A stretch of DNA of 32,033 nt from Bacteroidia bacterium. GTDB lineage: Bacteria; Bacteroidota; Bacteroidia; Chitinophagales; Saprospiraceae. The notes below the pieces were generated by a model. It saw only the letters and a list, made by a program, of their open reading frames with translations, made no database searches and was not told the DNA's origin. Both the position numbers and the translations under genes were made by a program. Every line of letters starts with the position of its first letter. The first letter of the stretch is position 1. Below are positions 1 through 7,040 of this stretch, one piece after another. The stretch lies in contig JAUHXV010000036.1 in NCBI GenBank assembly GCA_030426765.1, positions 1 through 32,033 on the forward strand. Reading direction: 5' to 3'.

Positions 1-696
1 GACGGGAAGGGGCTCGCCGTTGGCGGTAAAGTAACCGATGTTTTGTCCGGTTTTGATATTGAGTAATTCGACTTCTCCGTTGTCAAAAAAATTGGACATC
101 TGATAGCCTTTCCGTTTAAGCTCTTCTACCAGATTGCGATCATCAGCCTGTCTGCGGGAAAAGTTATCCATCCCACCCCCAATAAATATATCCACCTCGG
201 TATCCATGAATCCAAGTGCTATGCCGTCTTTGTCTGTGCGTGTTTCGACATGACCAACAAAAGCGCCGGGTGTGGCGTGTGTGATAGAGCTACTCGCTAT
301 CAGGCCAGTTGCCATGCCTTTTTCCTCTGCCATTTCGAGGAGCGTAGGTACAGGTTCTTTTCTTGCGTTCACACCGACGGCGCCATTGTACGTTTTGACG
401 CCTGAGGCAAATGCGGTCGCGCCGGCAGCACTGTCTGTGACAAGATTGTCTGATGCATGCGATTTGTGAAACCCAATATTTTTAAATTCTTCGAAAATCG
501 TTTGGTTGTTGTTCATATACATCGCACCCGTGATCTGTGGCAGACCCATGCCATCGCCGATGAGCAGGATGACATTTTTGGGGTGTGCGAGTTCGCCCGT
601 GTAGCCGGTGGGCGTAGTAGCCGCTTTTTGTGTGGTGCAGGCACTGATCAATACCATTGCCAGGGCCATGAAAATAGGGGCTATAGTCTTACCCAA
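1..696 (-). CDS. Alkaline phosphatase, probable lipoprotein (3' end outside window)
   Basis: Metal-dependent phosphomonoesterase of the PhoA family, expected to act outside the cytoplasm and release phosphate from esters. My translation of the minus strand shows the family signatures in order: VILLIGDGMG (metal-binding Asp), TDSAAGATAFASG (Asp-Ser nucleophile), SSITHATPGAF and a later IFIGGGMDNF block. The reading frame runs off base 1, so the C-terminal metal ligands are not visible. The N-terminus has a lipobox, LISAC. I chose the TTG at 696 because it gives MGKTIAPIFMALAMVLISAC, with a basic n-region; the ATG at 669 would leave a signal with no positive charge. With the TTG start the gene overlaps the end of dprA by 8 nt, which suggests co-transcription. 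The family call is firm; the exact start is not. Confidence 0.85.
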   Translation of the reverse strand, partial: MGKTIAPIFMALAMVLISACTTQKAATTPTGYTGELAHPKNVILLIGDGMGLPQITGAMYMNNNQTIFEEFKNIGFHKSHASDNLVTDSAAGATAFASGVKTYNGAVGVNARKEPVPTLLEMAEEKGMATGLIASSSITHATPGAFVGHVETRTDKDGIALGFMDTEVDIFIGGGMDNFSRRQADDRNLVEELKRKGYQMSNFFDNGEVELLNIKTGQNIGYFTANGEPLPV

Positions 697-1798
697 GGGC
701 AACGAATTTCTTTCCCGGGACGGATTTGATGGCTCCTTTAAATTCGAGTGAAAGTAAAATGGCTGCAAGTTCACCTGGAGTGGATTTTGAATGAAAAGCT
801 AAGGTATCAATATCTTTTTCCTCATTATCAATAATGAGTTTGTAAATTTTTTGTTCATCGCCCGTCATGTTTGTAAACAAATCTGTCTGAAAACTTTGCT
901 GACGGGTGTTCCGATGCCATGACATCAGGTGGATCAGGTCTTCTCCGGATTCTATCAGGTGTGCCTGCTGGCGTTTGATCAGAAAATTGCATCCCGCGGA
1001 GTTTTTATCGGTTTTTCGGCCCGGAAAAGCAGCAACGTCTTTATTGTAGTCATTGGCGAGGTTGGCTGTGATCATGGATCCACCTTTGATGGCTGATTCT
1101 ACGACGATGAGGACATCACACAATCCGGCGACGATTCTGTTGCGCATCGGAAAATTTACAGCATCCGGTCCGGTCTCATAGGGGAATTCGGTGATGATGC
1201 CGCCTTTGTGCATCATTTTGTGGACAATTTCCGTATGGCTGTCCGGATAAATCGTACCCATGCCGCTTCCCATCACACCGATTGTAGGAACATGATTTTG
1301 GAGGCATGCTTTATGTGCGGTGATATCGATGCCATAGGCCAGTCCGCTTACGATCGTCACATCATAAGCAGCCAGCGTCTCGATTAATTCTTCTGTGATC
1401 GATTTGCCGAAAGCAGTTGGCTTGCGCGTGCCAATAATCGCTGCAGAGCGTTGGGGTTGTAGTTCAATATTTCCTTTTGTATAGAGGAGTAGCGGGGCGT
1501 CAGGAAGGTGAAAAAGTCGGGTCGGGTAGTGCGTGTCATAATAGAAAACGTAGTCGATGTTTTCGTTTTCCATGTAGTTGAGTTCGCGTTCTGCTGCCTC
1601 ACGATAAGCTGCGGCCTGCGAGATTTGTGTTGCAATTTCTTCTCCGATTCCGGGAATGGTTTTGAGCAGGCGTTTACTTTCTGTAAAAACGGCTTCGATG
1701 CTTCCGCAATACGTAATGAGCTGTCGACCCATGACGGGACCGACAAGAGGTATCATGGTGAAGGTGATTTCCTCCAGTTGTGTCTCCCTTGTTTTCAT
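689..1798 (-). CDS. dprA: DNA processing protein DprA (Smf)
   Basis: Cytoplasmic single-stranded-DNA-binding protein that loads RecA on incoming DNA in natural transformation. The 369 residues show an N-terminal helix-hairpin-helix/SAM-like part (LLKTIPGIGEEIA, about 44-56). The Rossmann-type DprA core follows, with IGTRKPTAFGKS (122-133), SGLAYGIDITAHK (151-163), GVMGSGMGTIYPDSH (174-188), NFPMRNRIVAGL (215-226) and KGGSMITANLA (238-248). A C-terminal winged-helix-like segment covers about 308-365. Length and domain order are normal for the family. The ATG at 1798 is the natural start and no better upstream start is seen. A weak promoter-like box, TAATTTCG, lies at 1808-1815 on the minus strand, 9 nt from the ATG. 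The downstream neighbour is the overlapping phosphatase gene. dprA alone does not prove competence, since it is widespread in non-competent bacteria. Confidence 0.95.
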   Translation of the reverse strand: MKTRETQLEEITFTMIPLVGPVMGRQLITYCGSIEAVFTESKRLLKTIPGIGEEIATQISQAAAYREAAERELNYMENENIDYVFYYDTHYPTRLFHLPDAPLLLYTKGNIELQPQRSAAIIGTRKPTAFGKSITEELIETLAAYDVTIVSGLAYGIDITAHKACLQNHVPTIGVMGSGMGTIYPDSHTEIVHKMMHKGGIITEFPYETGPDAVNFPMRNRIVAGLCDVLIVVESAIKGGSMITANLANDYNKDVAAFPGRKTDKNSAGCNFLIKRQQAHLIESGEDLIHLMSWHRNTRQQSFQTDLFTNMTGDEQKIYKLIIDNEEKDIDTLAFHSKSTPGELAAILLSLEFKGAIKSVPGKKFVALG

Positions 1799-1950
1799 CT
1801 GGTTTTTCGAAATTAGGGGAATTTGAGATACAGCGTGGGCTTCGAAGGGTTAAAAAGACTACAATTATGCTTAAGGTATGTTGAATGGGCAGAAGAGAGG
1901 AAAAGGCAGAAGAGAGAAAGAGGAAAGTTAACGGTTGATTGCCCCAAACC

Positions 1951-1997
1951 TTTAGGTCTCAAGTCTCAAGTCTCAGGCCTAGTGTCTCAGGTCTCCC
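1951..1997. repeat. Degenerate GTCTCAA-type word repeat
   Basis: The spacer between dprA and the glycosyltransferase gene carries tandem, imperfect copies of a 7-9 nt word (GTCTCAA, GTCTCAG, GTCTCAG, GTCTCCC) up to the 3' end of the glycosyltransferase gene. Just upstream, 1891-1930 is a purine-rich stretch built from AGAAGAGAG and AAAGGCAG words. No hairpin and no credible ORF is present. It resembles the low-complexity spacers found elsewhere in this window. Confidence 0.6.
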
Positions 1998-3913
1998 TAA
2001 TCCATATCTCTAAGTGCCGGATTCAGACTATACGCTCGCTCCAAATACTGCAGGCCCTGTACCTGATCCCCACCATTATATAATGCTTTTCCAATGCCAA
2101 AAACAATGCGTGGATCATTGGGGGCGATTTGTTCGCCGAGCTTGAGATAAGTGACGGCCATTGGATACAGCCCTTTTTGTTTGGCAAACATCTCGTATCC
2201 AACTTCGTAATAGAACTCCGTGAGTTTGGCTTTGTCTTCGCGGCCATTCAGATATTCCATATACTGTTGAATGTATTGCACTTGAGGCTTGTTGTTGAGG
2301 ATTTCCTTAAATTCTTTCAGGAGCTTATTGAGTTTTTTATGCTGCTGGTAGCGCAAGGCGACGAGTCCCGATTTGATTTGGTTGGCACTCAGATATTGCG
2401 GATAGATGGCGAGTGATCGGTCGGCATAAAACTCTGCCTCTTCATATGCTTTCAACTTTTCTTCCTGATCTTCGAGTTCGCGCCCGTATTCGTAAAGTGC
2501 TGTGGCCATAAAGCAATTACTTCGCGCACTATTTGGCGAAACCATCACTGCTTGTCCGTTTAAGGTAAAGGCATTTTCCCATGCGGGGACACGTGTGTAG
2601 GTTTTGAAAGTATATCCTACGGTCATAAGGATGATCAGAGCAAGTGAGCCATATTTCAGTAACGGTTTTTCAGAAAGCCAGCCATGCTTGATCAGGGCAT
2701 ACGCGCTCACCAGAGAGAAAGCGATAGAAGGAATAAAAATAAACCGTTCGTTCATAAACGTTCCTACCGGAAAAACGAGATTGGAAACAATCGAAATTGT
2801 GATCACAAAAAATCCGATACACCAGGCATAGATGCTTTTGCTTTTCCAGAACCTGAAAAACACATAGGCGAGACCAGCATAGAGCGCAAGTGAAATCAAC
2901 GTGCCCGGTTTTCCGAAGTTCATAATCGGAATATGGTACGGGTAGTAGTCATGCGTCAGAGGATGGGGGAAAACAAGAAGCCTGAGATATTCGCCCAGCG
3001 TATATATAATAGTGGCCAGTTTTTCCACAGCATTCATCTGCACAAAAGGATCATTCATGAGGTCCGTGATGACTTTTCCACTGCTCAGGACGTATCCGAT
3101 CACATTCGTCCGGATGATCATATACAGAATGGCTGCGAGCAGAGAGGGCGTCAGTGCTGTCAGGTAATCTCTTGTGGTCGGCTTAGTAAAAAAGTACATC
3201 GTGAGCGGAATCACCGCGAGGAAGGTGATCGCATTTTCCTTTGACATCAGGCCCAGGAACATAGCGACGCCGCTGGCAATGAGATAAGCCTTATTTTTTG
3301 AGGGCAGATAGCGCAGCACAAAATACAGCGCGCCAAGTGCGCCAATAGCGGTCATGATCTCATCACGTCCTTTGATATTGGCCACGACTTCAGAATGCAC
3401 CGGATGAAGAATGTACAGCGCAGCGGTAAGGAACGGAATGCTCAACAGCCAGGGGGTTTGTTTCTGGTCGGGTAGCAGGATGGAAAACAGTCTGAAAATC
3501 AGGAGACCGCAGAGGCCATACAGCAGGATATTGATAAAGTGTCGGATAAACGCATTATTGCCAAAAATCTCGTGTTCGATGGCAAACGTGACGATGGACA
3601 ATGGTCGGTAGCGGGCGCCGGCAACGAGGTCTTTCTGGGCGCCGAAATAGCCGGTGAAACTCTCCGTGCTGAGAATCTCCCAAATACCGGAGACACCTTT
3701 TTTAGTGAATTCATTGTCTGTAATGACGATCTGATCATCGAGGACATATCCGTAAGACAAGCTCATCCAGTACAAGCCAAAGCCGAGGAAAAGAATGATC
3801 AGTGCTTCTTTCCAACGCGATTGCCAGAAGCCGGGAGTAAAGTCCAGGTGGGCGTAAGCGGATGACTTCTTTTTGGATTTCCCTGATTTTTTCTTTGATG
3901 TGTTTTTCGCCAT
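1997..3913 (-). CDS. TMTC/GT-C-like membrane glycosyltransferase with C-terminal TPRs
   Basis: A 638-residue polytopic inner-membrane protein, probably a lipid-phosphosugar-dependent glycosyltransferase of the GT-C fold. Its layout matches eukaryotic TMTC O-mannosyltransferases and bacterial relatives: a very basic N-terminus (residues 1-18, nine Lys), a first membrane segment (about 37-55), then a loop with the paired acidic motif LDD (58-60) typical of GT-C catalytic sites. Further family-like blocks are HPVHSE (170-175), NIKGRDE (179-185), LMSKENAIT (222-230) and NERFIF (388-393). About ten hydrophobic helices follow to residue ~440, then TPR-like helices (about 465-635, ending LGEQIAPNDP and LERAYSLNP). 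In this family the TPRs are thought to hold the acceptor protein. A TATCTTTA box lies 6 nt before the ATG. Substrate and sugar cannot be told from sequence; protein O-glycosylation is an inference. Confidence 0.75.
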   Translation of the reverse strand: MAKNTSKKKSGKSKKKSSAYAHLDFTPGFWQSRWKEALIILFLGFGLYWMSLSYGYVLDDQIVITDNEFTKKGVSGIWEILSTESFTGYFGAQKDLVAGARYRPLSIVTFAIEHEIFGNNAFIRHFINILLYGLCGLLIFRLFSILLPDQKQTPWLLSIPFLTAALYILHPVHSEVVANIKGRDEIMTAIGALGALYFVLRYLPSKNKAYLIASGVAMFLGLMSKENAITFLAVIPLTMYFFTKPTTRDYLTALTPSLLAAILYMIIRTNVIGYVLSSGKVITDLMNDPFVQMNAVEKLATIIYTLGEYLRLLVFPHPLTHDYYPYHIPIMNFGKPGTLISLALYAGLAYVFFRFWKSKSIYAWCIGFFVITISIVSNLVFPVGTFMNERFIFIPSIAFSLVSAYALIKHGWLSEKPLLKYGSLALIILMTVGYTFKTYTRVPAWENAFTLNGQAVMVSPNSARSNCFMATALYEYGRELEDQEEKLKAYEEAEFYADRSLAIYPQYLSANQIKSGLVALRYQQHKKLNKLLKEFKEILNNKPQVQYIQQYMEYLNGREDKAKLTEFYYEVGYEMFAKQKGLYPMAVTYLKLGEQIAPNDPRIVFGIGKALYNGGDQVQGLQYLERAYSLNPALRDMD

Positions 3914-3919
3914 GATCGC

Positions 3920-3952
3920 TAAAGATAAGCGTATGATCTTTGACTATCAAAA
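3920..3952 (-). promoter_or_regulatory. Promoter of the TMTC-like gene, probably leaderless
   Basis: On the minus strand TTTTG (3948-3952) is followed after 20 nt by TATCTTTA (3920-3927). This fits the Bacteroidota vegetative promoter (-33 TTG, -7 TAnnTTTG) with one mismatch at the last base. Only 6 nt separate the box from the ATG at 3913, so transcription should begin at or next to the start codon. It stands back to back with a plus-strand promoter for the gene at 3996. Confidence 0.6.
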
Positions 3953-3957
3953 TGGGG

Positions 3958-3989
3958 TTTTGAATTTATAGTCGATAGGACTATCTTTC
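3958..3989 (+). promoter_or_regulatory. Promoter of the outer-membrane protein gene, probably leaderless
   Basis: TTTTG (3958-3962), 19 nt spacer, TATCTTTC (3982-3989), then 6 nt to the ATG at 3996. It matches TTG-N19-TAnnTTTG with one mismatch. The -33 elements of this and the opposing promoter form a dyad, CAAAA-TGGGG-ATTTTG-like (3948-3962, actual centre TGGGG), so the two polymerases would bind side by side. Confidence 0.6.
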
Positions 3990-3995
3990 CGGTTT

Positions 3996-4676
3996 ATGAG
4001 CCTCAAGACGTCCTGTTTCAGCCATTCGGCAGTATTTCTGCTTCTATTTGTTTCCCTGGTATTTTCGGGCGTGCAGGCGCAAGTGAATCTCAAAGCCGGA
4101 TATAATATTTCCTTTATATCCGATCCGGGTCTCAATGAGGTCATTTCCACCTTTAGTGAAAGTCAGTCATATGATCGTGGATTTAAGAAAGTTAGTTGGC
4201 TGCATGGTCTGGAAGCCGGAATTCGGTTTAAAGCCGATATCCATGCATTCGAACTTACATATCAGAGTGCTTACCAGGCATTAAGGGCAGAAGGGACGAT
4301 TCAGCCAGAGTCGATTACGTACACGGACAAAATCAATATGTCGGTCAATAGCATTGCAGCTGGATATCAGCTTGCCGGTGACTTTGCGGGTGGCGGAGTC
4401 GATCTTCAGTATCAGCGATACAATGCCAAAGTGCGTCAGGAGGGCCAGGATGAATTCAGAGATGTGCAGGAGATGTGGGGGATGAAGGTTTATATGATGC
4501 TCACCCTGCAAGGTAGTGGATCGATAGATGCGGCTATACAGCCTTACGTGGTGATTCCTTTTGGGCAATACGAGACAGATCCTTTGAGTCAGTATCTCAA
4601 TCAGGAGCCGGGTCCGGAGGGAAAAAAATGGACGCGAGTGGGAATTACACTGCTGTTTTATAATGGCGGAAAATAG
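3996..4676 (+). CDS. Exported outer-membrane beta-barrel-like protein, unrecognised family
   Basis: I do not recognise a named family. The 226 residues start with a clear signal peptide (hydrophobic core 11-24, predicted cleavage after VQA, leaving Gln29). The mature part alternates short aromatic and Gly-rich strands with polar turns, for example VNLKAGYNISFI, SWLHGLEAGIRFKA, HAFELTYQSAYQAL, VNSIAAGYQLAG, VDLQYQRYNAKV and VGITLLFYNGG at the very end. That pattern fits a small outer-membrane barrel of 8-10 strands. A conserved Trp-rich loop, VQEMWGMKVYMML, lies near 158-170. The gene is monocistronic in appearance, divergent from the glycosyltransferase gene and followed 71 nt later by uvrB on the same strand. 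Barrel structure is inferred from strand pattern; function is unknown. Confidence 0.6.
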   Translation: MSLKTSCFSHSAVFLLLFVSLVFSGVQAQVNLKAGYNISFISDPGLNEVISTFSESQSYDRGFKKVSWLHGLEAGIRFKADIHAFELTYQSAYQALRAEGTIQPESITYTDKINMSVNSIAAGYQLAGDFAGGGVDLQYQRYNAKVRQEGQDEFRDVQEMWGMKVYMMLTLQGSGSIDAAIQPYVVIPFGQYETDPLSQYLNQEPGPEGKKWTRVGITLLFYNGGK

Positions 4677-4747
4677 CATTGATCTTTTTTTAGGAAAAGG
4701 CGTTATAAGAATCCGTTCCATTCACTTTTCCGAGTAAAACAATACAA

Positions 4748-6766
4748 ATGGCATTTAATCTTGTTTCCGAATTTGAACCCACCGGTGATCAACCTGAAGC
4801 GATCAGGCAGATTGTGCGGGGTATACAGGATGGTGAGAAATCACAGGTACTCCTGGGCGTCACAGGATCGGGAAAGACATTTACGATGGCCAATGTGATT
4901 AAAGAAGCACAACGGCCCACACTCGTGTTGACGCATAACAAAACGCTAACGGCGCAGTTGTATGGAGAGTTTAAAGAGTTTTTTCCGGAAAATGCCGTGG
5001 AGTATTTTGTTTCGTACTACGATTACTACCAACCTGAAGCGTACCTCTCTGTTTCGGATACGTATATAGAAAAGGATCTTGCGATCAACGAAGAGGTAGA
5101 TAAGCTTCGATTGCGCGCGACTTCCAATTTGCTTTCTGGGCGTCGTGATATTATCGTCGTAGCCTCTGTTTCCTGCATATTTGGTATGGGTAACCCGGAA
5201 GATTACAAAGCCGGGATCATTCGGATACAGCGCGGTGAAACGGTGTCAAGAAATGCTTTTTTATACCGGCTTGTGGAGAGTCTGTACAGCCGCACAGAAG
5301 GCACGCTGGACCGGGGTAATTTTCGTGTGAAAGGAGATACGGTGGATATCAGTTTGCCGTATGTAGATTATGGCTACAGAATTAGCTTTTACGGTGATGA
5401 GATTGAAGAGATAGACATCATTGATGTGCATTCCGGGCAGAGGCAGGAGCCTCTGGAACATGCGGCTATTTTTCCTGCTAATCTGTATGTTGCCCCAAAA
5501 GACCGTCTGAAGTTTGTCATCCGCGATATCGAAGATGAACTGTTTGCACAAACGGAATACTTTACGAAAGAGAAAAAATACATCGAAGCCAAGCGCATTC
5601 AGGAGCGGACGACGTTTGACCTCGAGATGATTCGTGAGCTTGGGTATTGTAGTGGCGTGGAAAACTACAGTCGCTTTTTTGATGGTCGTGCACAAGGAAC
5701 TAGGCCATTTTGTCTCTTGGATTATTTCCCGGATGACTACCTGATGATTGTTGATGAAAGTCACGCTACTTTGCCACAAGTGCGCGGAATGTGGGGAGGA
5801 GACCGAGCCCGCAAATTGAATCTTGTCAACTTTGGTTTTCGCCTTCCCTCTGCAATTGATAATCGTCCATTGAATTTTACTGAATTTGAAGGCTTGATCA
5901 ACCAGGTAGTATACGTGAGTGCTACACCTGCGGACTACGAGCTTGAGCAGACCGGTGGAGTAGTGGTAGAACAAATAGTTCGACCCACCGGGCTTTTGGA
6001 TCCGCCTATCGAAATCCGGCCAAGCCTCAACCAGATCGATGACCTGATGGATGAGGTAGCCGAACGAATCAAAGCGGAAGAGCGCGTACTGGTGACAACG
6101 CTTACAAAACGGATGGCTGAGGAACTGAGCAAATATTTTCTAAAGCTCAACATTCGGTGTAAATATATTCACGCAGAAGTCGAGACGATGGAGCGCGTGG
6201 AAATTTTACGCGATTTGCGATTGGGTGATTTTGATGTGCTGGTGGGGGTCAACCTATTGCGCGAAGGTCTCGACCTTCCTGAGGTTTCGCTGGTGGCTAT
6301 TCTCGATGCGGACAAAGAGGGATTTTTAAGAAATGAAAGGTCTTTGACGCAGACAGCGGGTCGGGCAGCAAGAAACTCGAATGGATTGGTCATCTTCTAC
6401 GCGGATAAAATTACGGCTTCGATGCAAAAAACGATTGACGAAACGCAGCGGCGCCGGTCTATCCAGATGGCCTACAACGATGAGCATGGCATCACCCCTC
6501 AGACAATATCTCGTACGAGGGAGCAAATCCTCGCCAAAAACTCCATTCTTGATATTCGGGAGGGTAATAAAAAGGCCTACGTCGAGCAGCCTGTTGAACC
6601 GACGCTGGCGGCTGATCCCGTATTGGCTTTTATGTCCAGGGACCACATCGAAAAACTGGTTGAGGAAACGGAGAAGAAAATGAAAGATGCTGCGAAGGAT
6701 CTGGATTTTATTTCAGCGGCTCAGTATCGGGATGAGATGTTGGCTTTGAAGAAGCGATTGAAGTGA
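4748..6766 (+). CDS. uvrB: Excinuclease ABC subunit B (UvrB)
   Basis: DNA-damage-verifying helicase of nucleotide excision repair, loaded by UvrA and partner of the UvrC nuclease. The 672 residues have normal length and every hallmark: Walker A GVTGSGKT (37-44), the damage-probing beta-hairpin region SYYDYYQPEAYLSVSDTYIEKD (89-110), Walker B/DEAD-like DESHA (336-340), VYVSATP (388-394), helicase motif V region VGVNLLREGLDLPEV (499-513) and motif VI QTAGRAARN (535-543). The C-terminal UVR domain that contacts UvrC covers about 632-670. The ATG at 4748 has no Shine-Dalgarno site, and I see no good TAnnTTTG box in the 71 nt before it, so it may be read from the promoter of the upstream gene. The 3' spacer holds two palindromic repeats shared with the ligA side. 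Confidence 0.98.
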   Translation: MAFNLVSEFEPTGDQPEAIRQIVRGIQDGEKSQVLLGVTGSGKTFTMANVIKEAQRPTLVLTHNKTLTAQLYGEFKEFFPENAVEYFVSYYDYYQPEAYLSVSDTYIEKDLAINEEVDKLRLRATSNLLSGRRDIIVVASVSCIFGMGNPEDYKAGIIRIQRGETVSRNAFLYRLVESLYSRTEGTLDRGNFRVKGDTVDISLPYVDYGYRISFYGDEIEEIDIIDVHSGQRQEPLEHAAIFPANLYVAPKDRLKFVIRDIEDELFAQTEYFTKEKKYIEAKRIQERTTFDLEMIRELGYCSGVENYSRFFDGRAQGTRPFCLLDYFPDDYLMIVDESHATLPQVRGMWGGDRARKLNLVNFGFRLPSAIDNRPLNFTEFEGLINQVVYVSATPADYELEQTGGVVVEQIVRPTGLLDPPIEIRPSLNQIDDLMDEVAERIKAEERVLVTTLTKRMAEELSKYFLKLNIRCKYIHAEVETMERVEILRDLRLGDFDVLVGVNLLREGLDLPEVSLVAILDADKEGFLRNERSLTQTAGRAARNSNGLVIFYADKITASMQKTIDETQRRRSIQMAYNDEHGITPQTISRTREQILAKNSILDIREGNKKAYVEQPVEPTLAADPVLAFMSRDHIEKLVEETEKKMKDAAKDLDFISAAQYRDEMLALKKRLK

Positions 6767-6783
6767 GATAAACGGCAAATTTA

Positions 6784-6856
6784 CACAGTGTGGCACACCT
6801 GAGTGTGCCACACTATAGGGGATTTTGAGGACTTTCGCAAATCCCTGCCCGATTAG
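6784..6856. repeat. Two-hairpin palindromic element, copy 1
   Basis: About 70 bp that recur 184 bp further on with about ten substitutions. Hairpin 1 is perfect: AGTGTGGCACAC (6787-6798), loop CTGA, GTGTGCCACACT (6803-6814). Hairpin 2 pairs GGGATTT with AAATCCC around 6819-6845. No T-run follows hairpin 1, so it is not a classical intrinsic terminator, but it could stop or protect converging uvrB and ligA transcripts. Confidence 0.8.
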
Positions 6857-6948
6857 TTTCAAAAACGCCACTTTTTACCAGGTTTGGATAAAGCTGAGAT
6901 TCACTTTTTTGTGCAGTTTGAGGCCTGTTTTCACTCATGTCTTGTTGT

Positions 6949-6967
6949 CCAAATTTTTTCAATTTGG
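6949..6967. other. AT-rich hairpin between the two repeat copies
   Basis: A perfect 7-bp inverted repeat, CCAAATT (6949-6955), loop TTTTC, AATTTGG (6961-6967), sits directly before copy 2 of the palindromic element. Read on the plus strand it follows uvrB; on the minus strand it follows ligA. It may add to transcription stop or 3'-end protection. Function is inferred from position only. Confidence 0.4.
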
Positions 6968-7040
6968 CACAGTGTGGCACACCTGGGTGTGCCACACCAT
7001 AGGGGATTTTGAGGACTTTTGCAAGTCCCTATCCGATAAG
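6968..7040. repeat. Two-hairpin palindromic element, copy 2 (overlaps ligA stop)
   Basis: Second copy of the element at 6784. Hairpin 1: GTGTGGCACAC (6972-6982), loop CTGG, GTGTGCCACAC (6987-6997). In hairpin 2 the changed arm (AAGTCCC instead of AAATCCC) can still pair as RNA through a G-U wobble. Its far end reaches into the last codons and stop of ligA (7029-7031), so the ligA 3' end belongs to the duplicated unit. Confidence 0.8.

Noticed and set aside
5261..5974. Minus-strand ORF of 237 codons opposite uvrB
   Set aside because: It is a shadow of uvrB; the translation shows no domain and uvrB is unambiguous.
6787..6830. Classical rho-independent terminator after uvrB
   Set aside because: The stem is strong but no T-run follows on either strand.
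6784..7040. CRISPR array
   Set aside because: Only two copies with a 184 bp period, a palindrome inside each unit and no cas genes.
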